A stretch of DNA of 64,000 nt from Dipteris shenzhenensis (lineage: Eukaryota; Polypodiophyta; Polypodiopsida; Gleicheniales): assembly GCA_047967505.1 (NCBI GenBank), contig CM106539.1; one strand, written 5' to 3'. Under the pieces are notes generated by a model. The model made no database searches and was not told the origin of the DNA. It saw only the letters and a program-made list of their open reading frames with translations. The position numbers were made by a program, and so were the translations under genes. This document shows positions 43,874 through 53,859 of this stretch, one piece after another; within the stretch, counting starts at the first letter, position 1; the number at the start of each line of letters is the position of its first letter.

Positions 43874-44340
43874 CCGGAGAGTACAGGACCATGAGGGGCT
43901 ACGAACTGAGCATTTCGATCATGGACAGGAGGTTTTGGCTCCGGTACTAGAACAGATGTTCAACCACGCCATATGTCACGGCTTCCCACCCTCATGGAGT
44001 ACCACCACCATAGTACCGATACACAAGGCAGGTGACCCCATGGATACTGGGAACTACCGCACTCTCATCGTTGGCCAAGATCTATGAATCGATATTGGAG
44101 AGGGAGATCAGCAACCATACAGAGGCACATGGGCAACATGCTCTAGAGGGCAGGCACGTTTCAAGAGACATCACTCCACTCTAAACCACATCTTCACCTT
44201 GAGGACTATCATTGAGGAGGCAAGGTCGAGACGCCAGAAAATCTACGCTTGTTTTGTAGACTTTCGGAAGGCCTTCGACATTGTCCCGCTATCCCGCATG
44301 ATCAGGAGACTACAGGATATGTAGATTCCAGAGGTTCTGA
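43870..44340 (+). pseudogene. LINE 2: reverse transcriptase fingers and partial palm
   Basis: Visible pieces are GLRTEHFDHGQEVLAPVLEQ, PPSWSTTTIVPIHKAGDPMD (fingers, with the I-P-I-x-K-x-G-D pattern), GNYRT and RHHSTLNHIFTLRTIIEEAR. Then comes CFVDFRKAFDIVP, motif A with the catalytic Asp. After this the sequence jumps to thumb/C-terminal region. Motif B and the YADD box are deleted. Confidence 0.8.
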
Positions 44341-44348
44341 TCTGGGGA

Positions 44349-45360
44349 GTGGTGAGCCTTCGAAATGTATTGTTTGATGCATATGTAGTGCAGACAGTAT
44401 TATATGGAGTGGAAGTATGGGGAGGCAACATTTCAGCCTCTACATGGAATGATATTGAGAAAATGCAAAAAGCTTTCCTAAGGAGACACCTTGGTGTCAA
44501 ACCCACTACTCCATACTCAATACTTCTGTTGGAAACGGGAAGGAGATCGATTGAATTTCATGCATTGATCAGAGTTATGCAATACCTAATAGAGGTGCAG
44601 CACATGCAACCTGATAGGCTGCCTCATAAAGCATGGAATGCCAGCACAAAGCTTCAAAAGAACTACAAAAGTGAGGTCATCTGCACAGGATGGGCAACCG
44701 ACATAAGAAAATGGTTCAGCAGATGGAAAGTGGAAGCATATTTGACCATGCCGCCTGAAAAGGTCAACATGCAAGAGTTTCAACTGTCTTTACTGAGCAC
44801 TTTGCGGAATCACTGGTTGACAAGTGAAAAGAGGGTAAAGCTGGAATATTACCAAGACAACATAAATCCCACATGTTGGTCTACATACATGTCCATAGAG
44901 ACTCATGCTCAGTCTTATATTAGCACACCTATCCCCCTTCTATATTGCAGAAACATCGCCAGGTTCCGTACCAGATCTCATACATTTGCCATTGAGCAGG
45001 GAGCTTGGATACACCAGCCTAGGCATGCTAGAGTCTGTACCCTTTGTGACATGCAGACAGTTGAGACGGAGGCACATGTAGCTCTACAGTGCCCCCGATA
45101 TGCACATATCAGGGAGGACTACCAACAGATACTGGGGGACTCCGCTCAGTTGACATCAGTTCTCTCCACTGCCTCTCCGGCAGCATTGGGATCTTTTGTC
45201 ACTCTTCTTTTTACCTGTCGTCAGGAACTCATAGACTCCTTACCCCTCTCCTTGAGGAGACTCTTTTTACATTGTATCGAGACGGGTTCCATGGGTCATT
45301 TTTGGCCCCCCAAGGATGCTAATAAATTCTACTTCTACTTCTACTTCTCTCTCTCTCCGT
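44349..45360 (+). pseudogene. LINE 2: C-terminal region with zinc finger and repeat tail
   Basis: The long frame (44349-45473) begins after a deletion with DAYVVQTVLYGVEVWGGNIS, the usual post-palm segment of LINE ORF2, then WNDIEKMQKAFLRRHLGVK. It ends with CTLCDMQTVETEAHVALQCP near 45040-45100, a C-x2-C-x8-H-x4-C-type finger seen at the end of many LINE proteins, followed by Y-A-H-I-R. The final Phe/Tyr run comes from a TTCTACTTCTACTTC tail (45325-45350), which I take as the 3' end of the element. Confidence 0.8.
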
Positions 45361-45447
45361 ATCAGCGTCTCACGACCCCACCTTGTGGCCTGACATTAAA
45401 AGATTCTCCTCCTCTCTCTCTCTCCCCCCCCCCCCCACCCCCCCTAG
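45325..45447. repeat. (CTACTT)n tail and CT/C-rich tract
   Basis: CTACTTCTACTTCTACTT followed by CTCTCTCTCT. A second CT run leads into a poly-C stretch (45417-45447) with one A. This is a microsatellite-like end next to LINE 2. Confidence 0.85.
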
Positions 45448-46158
45448 TCGGCATTCCCTGCAACTACACTTAGTAAGATAATACTCCAATGCCCGTTACA
45501 AAATATCATCTGAAAGTACACATGTCACATAGAACATGAAACATGGAAAATGGAAAAGCATGGCACATAGACCACACACAAAAGATGGGCTCGTTTCCTC
45601 ACATAAAGATAAGAGATCAAGACCGAAAGAAGAAAGGGGAGAATGTTGGACCACTCATGATATGCGTAGCCTAGGGAGATGAGGCTACTTAGCACTGCTC
45701 CAATCTTACTTGTGATGCTTGAAACCTACTCCTATGATTGCTTGCCAAGACCCCCTAAGGGAGACAAGAAAAATCCTTATAAAAAGTTGACTAATATTTG
45801 ACTACTTACAAATGGTTTTTCGAATCTTTGTAAGCATCTAATCATACTGACATTACAGCAAGATGAGATTACTTCCCACCCATTCTGGTGGACATAGGGA
45901 GAGCACTTTGAGCTTGCTGGCTCCGGAGGGCTCAAAATTAAAAAAATAACAAAGCTAAAAGAGCGAGATAAAAGATGTGAAAATATCATTTATAACTCAT
46001 CTACCAATACAGACACTGATGCAATCTACCAATAGGGAGTAGAGGTTGAAATAGGTTTACAAAATGGGAGAAAAGGAAGAAGGCCAAAAACAAGGATTGA
46101 GTTGATGAGGGAGCACATGAAGAAAGAAAAGAATCCCAATGTGCAAAGAGTGCAAGGC
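45448..46158. other. No recognisable gene (left flank of Copia C)
   Basis: No family seen. Short frames overlap the purine-rich segment before the Copia C LTR. Confidence 0.5.
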
Positions 46159-46163
46159 CCAAC

Positions 46164-46446
46164 TGTGAGAGAATGCGGAGAGAGAGAGAGAGCAAGAGAG
46201 TGAGAGCTTGAGAGCTGAAAGCTTGAGAGCTGAGTTGCAATAGAAGAGTGTAAAGAGTACAACTGAAAGTGTGAAAGATAAGGTTTTGTCCTAGTGCCAA
46301 AACCTTAGTAGTCACTAACCATAGTTAGTGACCTAACTGCGGTTAGGGGGAAAAACCTCTTAAAGAGGAAAAAGTGCCCCTAACTAGCTTATTAAATTAC
46401 ATTGGTCACTGCTGAATTATATCTATAATTCTAACACCCCCCTGCA
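46164..46446 (-). repeat. Copia C: 3' LTR and polypurine tract
   Basis: The LTR begins TGTTAGAATTATAG at 46436 and ends ...TCTCACA at 46164 on the minus strand. The purine tract CTGCAGGGGGG lies directly upstream (46437-46447). Confidence 0.95.
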
Positions 46447-46513
46447 GTGCCAATGTCATGTACAAGGCTGATTAATCACCAAACGGATATAAGTTCAGGG
46501 CACTGTGAAATGC

Positions 46514-46960
46514 CTAAAACTTTTCACGTGGTAGTGCTTTGGTGAAAATATCTGCAACGTTGTCATGTGTGGACACAAAGATCATACTGATCTCTCCTGC
46601 ATGCAACTTCTCTCTGACGTAGTGATAGTGAACCTCAATGTGCTTCGTGCGAGCATGAAACACTGGATTCTTTGCCACTGCAATAGCACTCTGACTATCA
46701 GTGAGAATTGGAGAAGGACCCTCCAAAGACAGATGAAGATCAGCAAATAGACGTCGCAGCCAGACACATTCAACTGTTGCTGTGAAAGCTGCCATGTACT
46801 CAACTTCACAGGATGAGGTAGCCACTGTAGATTGTTTCTTACTCAGCTAGGAAATGCAAGATTTACCCAAAAAGAAACAATTGCCACTAGTGGACTGCCT
46901 AGTGTCATAATCACCAGCCCAATCTGAATCACTGTAGGCATGCATCTGCAAGTCACCCCC
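46514..46960 (-). pseudogene. Copia C: RNase H
   Basis: Reads YSDSDWAGDYDTRQSTSGN (first Asp) at the end of the upper frame, then a stop in place of the expected Trp (46845-46850). It continues ATSSCEVEYMAAFTATVECV (Glu), ILTDSQSAIAVAKNPVFHAR (Asp) and TKHIEVHYHYVREKLHAGEI, ending A-D-I-F-T-K-A-L-P, the usual Copia C-terminus, at 46514. Catalytic residues are present but the internal stop separates them. Confidence 0.9.
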
Positions 46961-48056
46961 CCTGGGAAATAGCAAGCCAAAAGACTTCGTGCCCTGCAAA
47001 TAACGGAAGATGCGCTTAACTGCCTGCCAATGCATAGTTTTTGGGCTGTGCATGTACCTGCTCACCTCAGATACTGCAAACTGAATATCAGGTCTAGTGT
47101 TGCAGAGATATATGAGGCATCCAACAGCCTGACTGTAAAGTGTGGCATCAACTAATTCTCCTGCATCATGCATTGTGAGTTTCAGCCCCGGCTCCATGGG
47201 AGTGGCTATGGGCTTACAATCATGCATGTTAAATCTGTCCAAGAGTTTCTGTACATACTTGGACTGAGACATAACAGTGCCACGTCTCTCATGAGAGAAC
47301 TGGATCCCCAAATAAAAGTGAAGCAGCCCCAAATCTGACATGTCAAAGTTGGTCTGCAAATCAGCTTTGAAATCTACAATTTCGTCTTTATTGGACCCTG
47401 TGAGCAGTAAGTCATCGACATAAAGAAGGATGACTAAAATTTCCCCCCCATCCATCTTGATGTATGCTCTCAGTAGGACTATTGTGCAGCCCCTTGCTGG
47501 TCAAAAAGGCATGAATCTTGGCATACCATGCACGAGGGACCTGTTTCAGCCCATATAAGGCTTTGTTTAGCTTGCATACTTGAAGTGCATTTGCTGTAAT
47601 TTCAAAGCCTGGAGGTTGTTTGACATACACCTCTTCCAGCAAGTCTCCATTTAAGAAGGCTGTTTTTATGTCCAACTGATGAACATTCCACTCAAAATGT
47701 GCAGCCATTGCAATAACTGATCGGATGGTGGTCCTCCGGGATGTAGGAGCGAATGTCTCCTCATAATCTATGCCCTTTTTCTGAGCATAGCCTTTAGCAA
47801 CCAGCCTTGCCTTGTATCTGTCAATGGAGCCATCTGGCTTCCGTTTGACCTTGAAAACCCATCGTGTGCCAATGGCATGTTTACCTGGTGGCAAGTCTAC
47901 AACATCCCAAGTCTGATTTTTTTCAATGGACTGCAACTCATCGTGCATGGCATTCATCCAATGCACATTGTCCTTTGCCTCTTCGAATGTGGCAGGCTCC
48001 TCCTCATCAAGAAGAGTACCTGCATATGCTAATTCCACTGAAGTAGCACCTTCCAT
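46847..48056 (-). pseudogene. Copia C: reverse transcriptase
   Basis: The upper frame (48056-47412) has WVFKVKRKPDGSIDRYKARL, TTIRSVIAMAAHFEWNVHQL, D-I-K-T-A-F-L-N-G (Asp) and KLNKALYGLKQVPRAWY. A one-base shift near 47455 moves to the lower frame with ILVILLYVDDLLLTGS (catalytic YVDD), HFYLGIQFSHERRGTVMSQS and QAVGCLIYLCNTRPDIQFAV. Apart from the shift the domain is full length. Confidence 0.92.
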
Positions 48057-48128
48057 GTGCCTTGCTGCACTACGAGTCCTGCCAGGTAACGGAGCATCAA
48101 TTTTACTCTCCCTGAGAGTCTGTAACAG

Positions 48129-49457
48129 CTAGTTTGGGACTGTTTTTGCTGCATGTATGTCTGCAATTTCTTGCTGCACCACCTGTTCCACTGCCTGTGG
48201 AGGGGGCAAGACATCTTGTGGCGGAACTAAAGCATCTGGAGGTGGCTGTAAATTCTGATTTGCATTAGAAATATCAGCAGGGGAACCCAAGGCAATGGGT
48301 AGCAACCCCTCAAAGACATCCTCTGAAGAAGAAGGCATTTGAAATTCAGCCTGAGTGTGAGCTGAATTTTCAGCAAATATCACATCTCTACTAACTATGA
48401 TCTTGCGTGTTGCAGGATTGTAGAGACGGTACCCCTTGCTTTCTGCACTGTACCCAACAAATATGCACTTAATGGCTTTATCTGACAACTTGTGCCTAAA
48501 TTCAACTGGCACATGAGCATAAGCAAGGCATCCAAAGACTCGGAAGTGATCCACTGAAGGCTTTCTCCCATTCCAGACCTCATAGGGAGTTTTTATTTTT
48601 AAAGCCTTAGTAGGAGCCCGATTCAAAATGCAATTGGCACACATCAGACCCTCAAGCCAGAATTTGTGAGGCATGTGTTTGCTTTTCAGCATACATCTGT
48701 CCATCTCCATGAGAGTTCTATTTTTCCTCTCAGCTTTGCCATTTTGCTGAGGGGTCAGCCTGACTGTGAGCTGATGCACAATACCCTTGCCTTTCAGAAA
48801 TGCATCAAAATCTGCAAACAAGTATTCCCCACCTCTATCTGTGCGCAATGTCTGTATCTTGAGTCCGGTTTCATTTTCAACCATGGCTGAAAAGTGTTTA
48901 AACACCATGAACACTTCTGATTTGCGCTTCAGCCCAAAGACCCAAGTGAAATTGGAGTAATCATCAATAAATGTAACGAAGTAGAGATGACCACCCAATG
49001 ATGAAGTCCTCATGGGACCACAGACATCACTGTGTATAAGCTGTAATTTGCGGACAGCTTTAACTGAACCATCCTTCTTGAAGGGGAATCTATGCATCTT
49101 GCCTAAAATGCACCCTTCACAGGCATGTGGAGGAGGTATCTCAAGAGGTGGCAATGCATCAACCATGGAATGCTTCTGAAGTGTCATCAAGCTGTTGTAA
49201 TGCATGTGGCCATATCGGGCATGCCATAATTCTGCATTCTGCATGGCAGCAGTAGGGGTAGAAACTGCAAGAGCATGGGCTGCTCTTTTCTCAAAAAGAT
49301 CAAGCTGAAAAAGCCCACTCAGCAGAGTACCAGATAATCTTAAGGCATAATCATCTTCCCTGTCTCGGACAACACATTTGTCATCCTCAAAGATGACCTG
49401 AAATCCAGCTTTGTTAAGAGTGGACACTGAAAGAAGATTTTTGGTTATACCAGGCAC
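48129..49457 (-). pseudogene. Copia C: integrase (longest intact frame)
   Basis: The 442-residue frame covers the pre-integrase zinc domain (ELWHARYGHMHYNSL, then CEGCILGKMHRFPF) and the catalytic core with all three residues: IHSDVCGPMRTSSLGG (Asp), LRTDRGGEYLFADFDA (Asp) and KAERKNRTLMEMDRCMLKSK (Glu). It also covers FRVFGCLAYAHVPVEFRHKL and a Pro/Gln-rich linker. It stops at a TAG at 48128 in the linker, just before RT. It opens mid-polyprotein after a TGA at about 49515, so this is a polyprotein fragment and not an independent gene. Confidence 0.92.
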
Positions 49458-49514
49458 ATATAAGACATCTGAAAGTCTGAAAATTGAGCCATCAATGGCA
49501 GTGAGCTCAACATC

Positions 49515-49960
49515 TCATGTGCCACATACTGAATATGATGAGTTATTGGCACAAGTGACTTTCTTACCAACGGGAGGTGGATGCAAGGAAGTAAAAAAAC
49601 ACTTCCTAGAAGTGATGTGCTTGGATGCACCGCTGTCAAAATACCAAGTCTTCAGTGTTTCATTGACACTGAAAGCAGATGCATCCGTAGAAGAGTCATA
49701 ACTGCAAGTCAAAAATGCATATGTATCATCACTACAAGTGGCTGTACTATCCCGAGCATCTGGAGCAGCCAGCCTAGAATCTGAAATGCAAGATAAAAAG
49801 GCATAATCCTGTCCAACAAAGTTGGCTGCAACATCCCCACTGTCAGATGCATGAGGAGGTGAATCTAAAACAGGCATACCGGAGCTGTTTTTCTTCTCTT
49901 TTGCAAGCCTTTTCCTACATTCTGCAATGTGATGACCTGGCTTTTTAAAGTAGTGACAAA
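49515..49960 (-). pseudogene. Copia C: zinc knuckle and protease
   Basis: Reads CHYFKKPGHHIAEC (49910-49955), a C-x2-C-x4-H-x4-C knuckle in which the second Cys is Phe. It continues through an acidic linker to TWYFDSGASKHITSRKCFF, the retropepsin D-S-G-A site, and CANNSSYSVCGT before a TGA at 49515-49517. The stop falls in an otherwise conserved place and may be an Arg codon changed by a C-to-T substitution. Confidence 0.88.
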
Positions 49961-50069
49961 AACCCTTCTTCTTGGGCTTACTTGCATCATTTTTAGCCTT
50001 TTGTGAAGGCTGTCCTGACCCACTGGAAGGCTGATTTACAGTAGATGTCTTTGCATGTCCCTTTGTTTT

Positions 50070-50810
50070 TTATTTAAACTTTGAGAGCATAGCTTGTTCA
50101 CCTGCACCTGAAGCCAAGTTTTTCCTGGTCTGCTCTTCCTGAAGCAGAAGTCCTATCAACTCATGAAAAGTGAGAGGATTTGCACCCCCCATCAATGATA
50201 AGTTCAGCGAGGTATGAAAGCTGAGATAAGACTCAGGAAGAGAATTCAGAGTGGTTGTAATCATCTCTGAATCAGGAGTAATTTCATCTATGTTTAACAA
50301 TTGCTCTTTGAGATCCTGTAGCTTTGTGAGGTGGACTGACATGGAGTCACCCTCTTCCATATGTGTGTTACTTAACTCTCTTTTCAAGAAAGATACCCTT
50401 GCATCATTCCGGGCTGCATACATGCTTTCTAAAATATCCCACGCTGCCTTCGAGGTCTTACACGACCGGATATGCGGAATGATAAATCTTTTCACTGAAA
50501 GAGAGATGCATGACAAAGCTAAGGCATCCCGTGAATCCCATCTCTTCTGCTCTGGAGTAGTGGCTATAGCTGCACCACCAACTTGTTCTGCAGCTGCACC
50601 CTGTGCACGACCTCTTCCACCTCCTTGCTGAGGAGGGGTATTAGGTGCCATACCTGCTGGTCGGATCTCACCCCCATTCACATAATCCCATAAATTGCCA
50701 GAAATCAGAATATTACGTACCATAAAACTCCAGAGGGAGTAGTTGGTACCATCTCTTCCTGTGAAAGACCACCGAACTCGAAGTCATTCTGATTTTGCTG
50801 GGCCATATCT
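50070..50810 (-). pseudogene. Copia C: Gag
   Basis: An ATG at 50808 (MAQQNQNDFEFGGLS) is the probable start. A one-base shift near 50770 moves to the frame carrying DGTNYSLWSFMVRN and the UBN2-like core KTSKAAWDILESMYAARNDA, TKLQDLKEQLLNIDE and LTFHELIGLLLQEEQ, down to 50070. A TAA at 50069-50071 separates it from the zinc knuckle. The alternative start at 50723 would lack the N-Y-x-x-W motif, so I prefer the upstream one with a frameshift. Confidence 0.85.
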
Positions 50811-51902
50811 GAGAAAGAGATTTAAGCAGATACAAAACTGAATTCCCTTATTGGGAATGAAATGCACAACTCCCAAAAACACAGCCAAGCACCGGCTGTA
50901 AATGCAACTCAGATTTCTGTACTTGCACTTTCAGAAATCTGTCCAAGCATCAAAAAACTCTCCAAAATCTGCCAAAAGTGCTGCAAAACATTTCAAGAAA
51001 GGCAGTATGAACTGAAATCTCCAGAAATTGCTCTCCCAACACAAAAGCCCCAAAATAGGCCCGAAATTGCAACTAGAAAGGGGCAAATTGTTCAAAAGCC
51101 CCAAATGTTGCAAGAATTGAGCTCTGTCTGCAAAAGCCCCAAATTTCACTGCCAAAGTGCAGTGTAATTACAAAATCCCCAAATTTCTATAAGAAATTGT
51201 ACTACAGAATCAAAAAGCCCCAAATTTCGAGCTTGAAATTGCAACCAGAAAGGGGCAAAAGCTCAAAAAGCCCCAAATTTTGCAATTTCAGCAGAAAGCC
51301 CCAAATTTCAGACCAAATCTGCAATGTTTGCTCCAAGTGCAGCCCCAAATTTCTTCCAAAAAACTGAGCCAAACAATGGCTATCTGCAAACAATGCCTGC
51401 CAAAAAACTAACTGCTCGAGTACCTGCAAAAATAAAAATCTGCACAGAAGGCCTGCAACAGAAGTGTACGGACATTTTCAATCTTCAATGAGCTGACAGT
51501 ACGGAACTATCAGTGTACGGTCATGTACGAAATTCGTACATTGTACAGATGACTGTACGAAGGTACGGAGTACGAACGACTGGAGCTGTACGGAGTACAG
51601 ACGACGGCGCCACACGTGTTGCAGATCTGTACGGCGCAAGAACTGTACGACGCAGGAACTGTACGGTGGTATGGAAGGCGTTGGTACGTACGGGGCTGTA
51701 CAGCGATGAGCTGTACAGCCGTACAGTCGCAGGGTACTTCAGTACGGCAGGTACGGACGTGCAGAGTACGGATTCCGTACAATCGTACGGACTGTACGGG
51801 CAGTCGTTTGACTGCTTCGAGCAGGTACGGACGAGATGTAGCAGCAGAAGCGTGGGCTGTAGGCTGGAGCTGAACGGGGAAGGAGCAGGGAGCAGGATCA
51901 AT
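50811..51902 (-). other. Copia C: leader with two motif arrays
   Basis: Untranslated region between Gag and primer-binding site. 51040-51355 has eight copies of GCCCCAAA(TTT) (AAATTTGGGGC on the sense strand) spaced about 30-50 bp, some within a larger repeat containing AGAAAGGGGCAAA. 51465-51835 has about 27 GTAC tetramers, mostly as CTGTACGG or CCGTACAG. The long frames over this area are products of the repeats. Confidence 0.8.
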
Positions 51903-51915
51903 TGCTCTGATACCA
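51903..51915 (-). promoter_or_regulatory. Copia C: primer-binding site
   Basis: The minus strand reads TGGTATCAGAGCA two bases from the 5' LTR, complementary to initiator tRNA-Met. Confidence 0.93.
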
Positions 51916-51917
51916 AA

Positions 51918-52190
51918 TGTGAGAGAATGCGGAGAGAGAGAGAGAGCAAGAGAGTGAGAGCTTGAGAGCTGAAAGCTTGAGAGCTCAGTTGCAATAGAAG
52001 AGTGTAAAGAGTACAACTGAAAGTGTGAGAGATAAGGTTTTGTCCTAGTGACAAAACCTTAGTAGTCACTAACCATAGTTAGTGAACTAACTGCGGTTAG
52101 GGGGAAAAACCTCTTAAAGAGGGAAAAGTGCCCCTAACTAGCTTATTAAATTACATTGGTCACTGCTGAATTATATCTATAATTCTAACA
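51918..52190 (-). repeat. Copia C: 5' LTR
   Basis: 273 bp with TG...CA ends. Begins TGTTAGAATTATAG at 52190. Five mismatches to the 3' LTR. Confidence 0.95.
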
Positions 52191-52195
52191 CCAAC

Positions 52196-52902
52196 TTCGC
52201 TCTTTGGCTGGATGGATTGAATAGTTGCATGGGGTTCACTTATTTTAGTCAGTTCACTGAGAACTTTTCCAGGTCTATTATTTCAGCTCTTGTAGACTTG
52301 TGTTTGGATAATTGTGAGATTAATCCCTTATGAGATTGCAATCCCTTTTTTCTGCATTTCTCTGTATATTCCATATTGCGGTTTTAGGATCTAGGGGAAT
52401 AGCACCCGTTTCAGCAAAGCACTAATAATCTGTACATTAGGTGTAACGGATCCACAGAAAAAATGTTAGATTTTAAACCTCAGACTCTTTAAATAAAATA
52501 AATATAACGATCCCCACATCATTTTGAAAGGCTAAAAAGAGACTTTACATCCCAGGATCTTTTGAGATTCAAAAATGGCTTCAATGAGAATTCAAAGGGT
52601 TTCTCCAAGTTGAATATAGAAATGCCATGGCATCTTATAGCACAGATTAGATGTGAAAGTTGGTGTATGTTAAGAAAACTCCCGCACAAAATGAAAAGGA
52701 CATTTACATGGGAAAGTTGTACAGTACGAAATCTCCCCCACAAAAGGGAATCTACACATTTGTACATTTGGCACTTATCATATCATTTTTTTTCAAGCTA
52801 CGATAATGACTTTAGAGATCTGAATTTGTTCCGTCTTTCTCCATTTTAGTTATATTCTTTATGCTACAAATTAATATACAAAAGCCTTAAATGAATCCAA
52901 GT
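52196..52902 (-). other. 3' flank of the Yos1-like gene
   Basis: No further coding frame recognised. It should hold the 3' untranslated region of the Yos1-like gene and the spacer to Copia C, whose insertion site is about 0.7 kb downstream of the stop codon. Confidence 0.5.
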
Positions 52903-53136
52903 CTAGCCAGAGATGAGCATCATAATAATAGCTAGGGCATTCAAAACAATCAAGGGCACTCTCAAATATTGTGTTGCATATACAAGACCAATGATTTGCC
53001 CCTTCAATGATTTTCCCCTACCCGTTGACACATCAGAGAAGCTCCAACCACGAGGAGCAAGGAATCGATTTTCATTTAGTATTGCCAATGCATTTACTAG
53101 CATGAGTGAACCCTTCAGCAAGGTCCAAATGCCCAT
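52903..53136 (-). CDS. YOS1: Yos1/IER3IP1-like protein
   Basis: 77 residues, uninterrupted, from ATG at 53136 to stop at 52903. It reads MGIWTLLKGSLMLVNALAIL, NENRFLAPRGWSF, KSLKGQIIGLVYATQYLRVP and LIVLNALAIIMM to L-I-S-G, matching plant Yos1-like proteins (about 77-80 residues) along its whole length. The family are small ER/Golgi membrane proteins with two hydrophobic helices (about residues 4-22 and 57-75) that act in ER-to-Golgi vesicle transport with Yip1/Yif1 partners. The start was chosen because upstream in-frame codons run into an intron acceptor (CCATTGACAG, exon from 53155), leaving a 19-base 5' untranslated part in this exon. All residues look intact, so this is probably a functional gene. 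Its leader intron and promoter should lie upstream, in 53156 and beyond. Confidence 0.95.
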   Translation of the reverse strand: MGIWTLLKGSLMLVNALAILNENRFLAPRGWSFSDVSTGRGKSLKGQIIGLVYATQYLRVPLIVLNALAIIMMLISG

Positions 53137-53264
53137 CTGTCTTTCCTTAGATTCTCTGTCAATGGAAAAACAATGAGTTGAAAACAAAGCTCGCTTGGTT
53201 TCTACACCTCATTTCTTTAAAAAATGGAATCTCTCTCTCTCTCTCTCTCATACCAAGAATTTTT

Positions 53265-53530
53265 AATCCAAATCAAAAGACTCTCAGTCTTAAACTCATG
53301 TATGGCTGATTATGTTTTTGATTTTCAGACTATAATGTAGGTACTCTAAAAAACTTGAAGTTGCTTTGTTTGCACTCCTTGCGACCTGCCATGTGCCCTC
53401 AATCCAAATCAAAAGACTCTCGATCTTAAACGGATGTAATGGCTGATTATGTTTTGATTTTCAAACAATAATGTAGATACTCTAAATAACTTGGAGTTGC
53501 TTTTTTTGCAAGCTTCCATGTGCCTTCGTA
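53265..53530. repeat. Tandem pair of a 130-bp dispersed repeat
   Basis: Copies at 53265-53400 and 53401-53530, beginning AATCCAAATCAAAAGACTCT and containing ATGGCTGATTATGTTTT. They are diverged by several substitutions and indels. A third copy is at 59366-59460. They lie just upstream of the Yos1-like gene's coding exon, probably within its leader intron or promoter. Confidence 0.85.
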
Positions 53531-53567
53531 AGCAGATGTACTAGCTGGTTTTTTTGCTGTCCCATAG

Positions 53568-53570
<3 letters not shown>

Positions 53571-53612
<42 letters not shown>
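53571..53612. repeat. (CT)n microsatellite
   Basis: Twenty-one TC units without interruption. Shorter CT runs occur at 53229-53250. Confidence 0.97.
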
Positions 53613-53617
<5 letters not shown>

Positions 53618-53760
53618 GCCCGTACAGCCCCCGTCAGACTTCTATCCATCCCAGTCAGACCTCCATACATCCCCCATCAGACTTCCATACATCCCGTGTC
53701 AGACCTCCGTATAGCCCGTACATACCTTCTTCTCCATCTGTTAGTCCTCCGTACACCTAG
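53613..53760. repeat. Imperfect minisatellite (CAGAC-TTCCATACATCCC)
   Basis: About five variants of a roughly 20-bp unit with CAGAC(T/C)TCC(A/G)TA followed by CATCCC or GCCCGTAC. Flanked by CCGTAC motifs similar to those of the Copia leaders. Confidence 0.7.
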
Positions 53761-53859
53761 CAGGTTGCAGCAGCCAGTAGTTCCGGGAGCCCTCTAACCC
53801 CTGCACCCCTAGCCCAGTTAGGGGGTTAGTTTAGCTCGGGGTAGCAGCAGACATGGCCA

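Larger units (their letters stand above)
46164..52190 (-). mobile_element. Copia C: complete LTR retrotransposon with target duplication
   Basis: This is a 6027-bp Ty1/Copia element on the minus strand. Its LTRs (46164-46436 and 51918-52190) are both 273 bp and differ at five positions by my count. The flanks carry CCAAC on both sides (46159-46163 and 52191-52195), so both ends of one insertion are preserved. Internal order is leader, Gag, protease, integrase, RT and RNase H. The coding part has frameshifts and stop codons in Gag, protease-integrase boundary, after integrase, in RT and in RNase H, so it is not autonomous. It is a relative of element A. Confidence 0.96.

Noticed and set aside
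44243-44783. Minus-strand frames under LINE 2
   Set aside because: Antisense shadows of the clear plus-strand LINE coding sequence.
51513-52069. Long frames over the Copia C leader and LTR
   Set aside because: They arise because the GTAC array and GA-rich repeat lack stops in some frames; residues are repetitive (Val/Arg/Thr/Tyr) and match no protein.
53613-53760. CRISPR-like repeated units
   Set aside because: Units are imperfect, have no constant spacers, and the context is a plant nuclear genome; this is a minisatellite.
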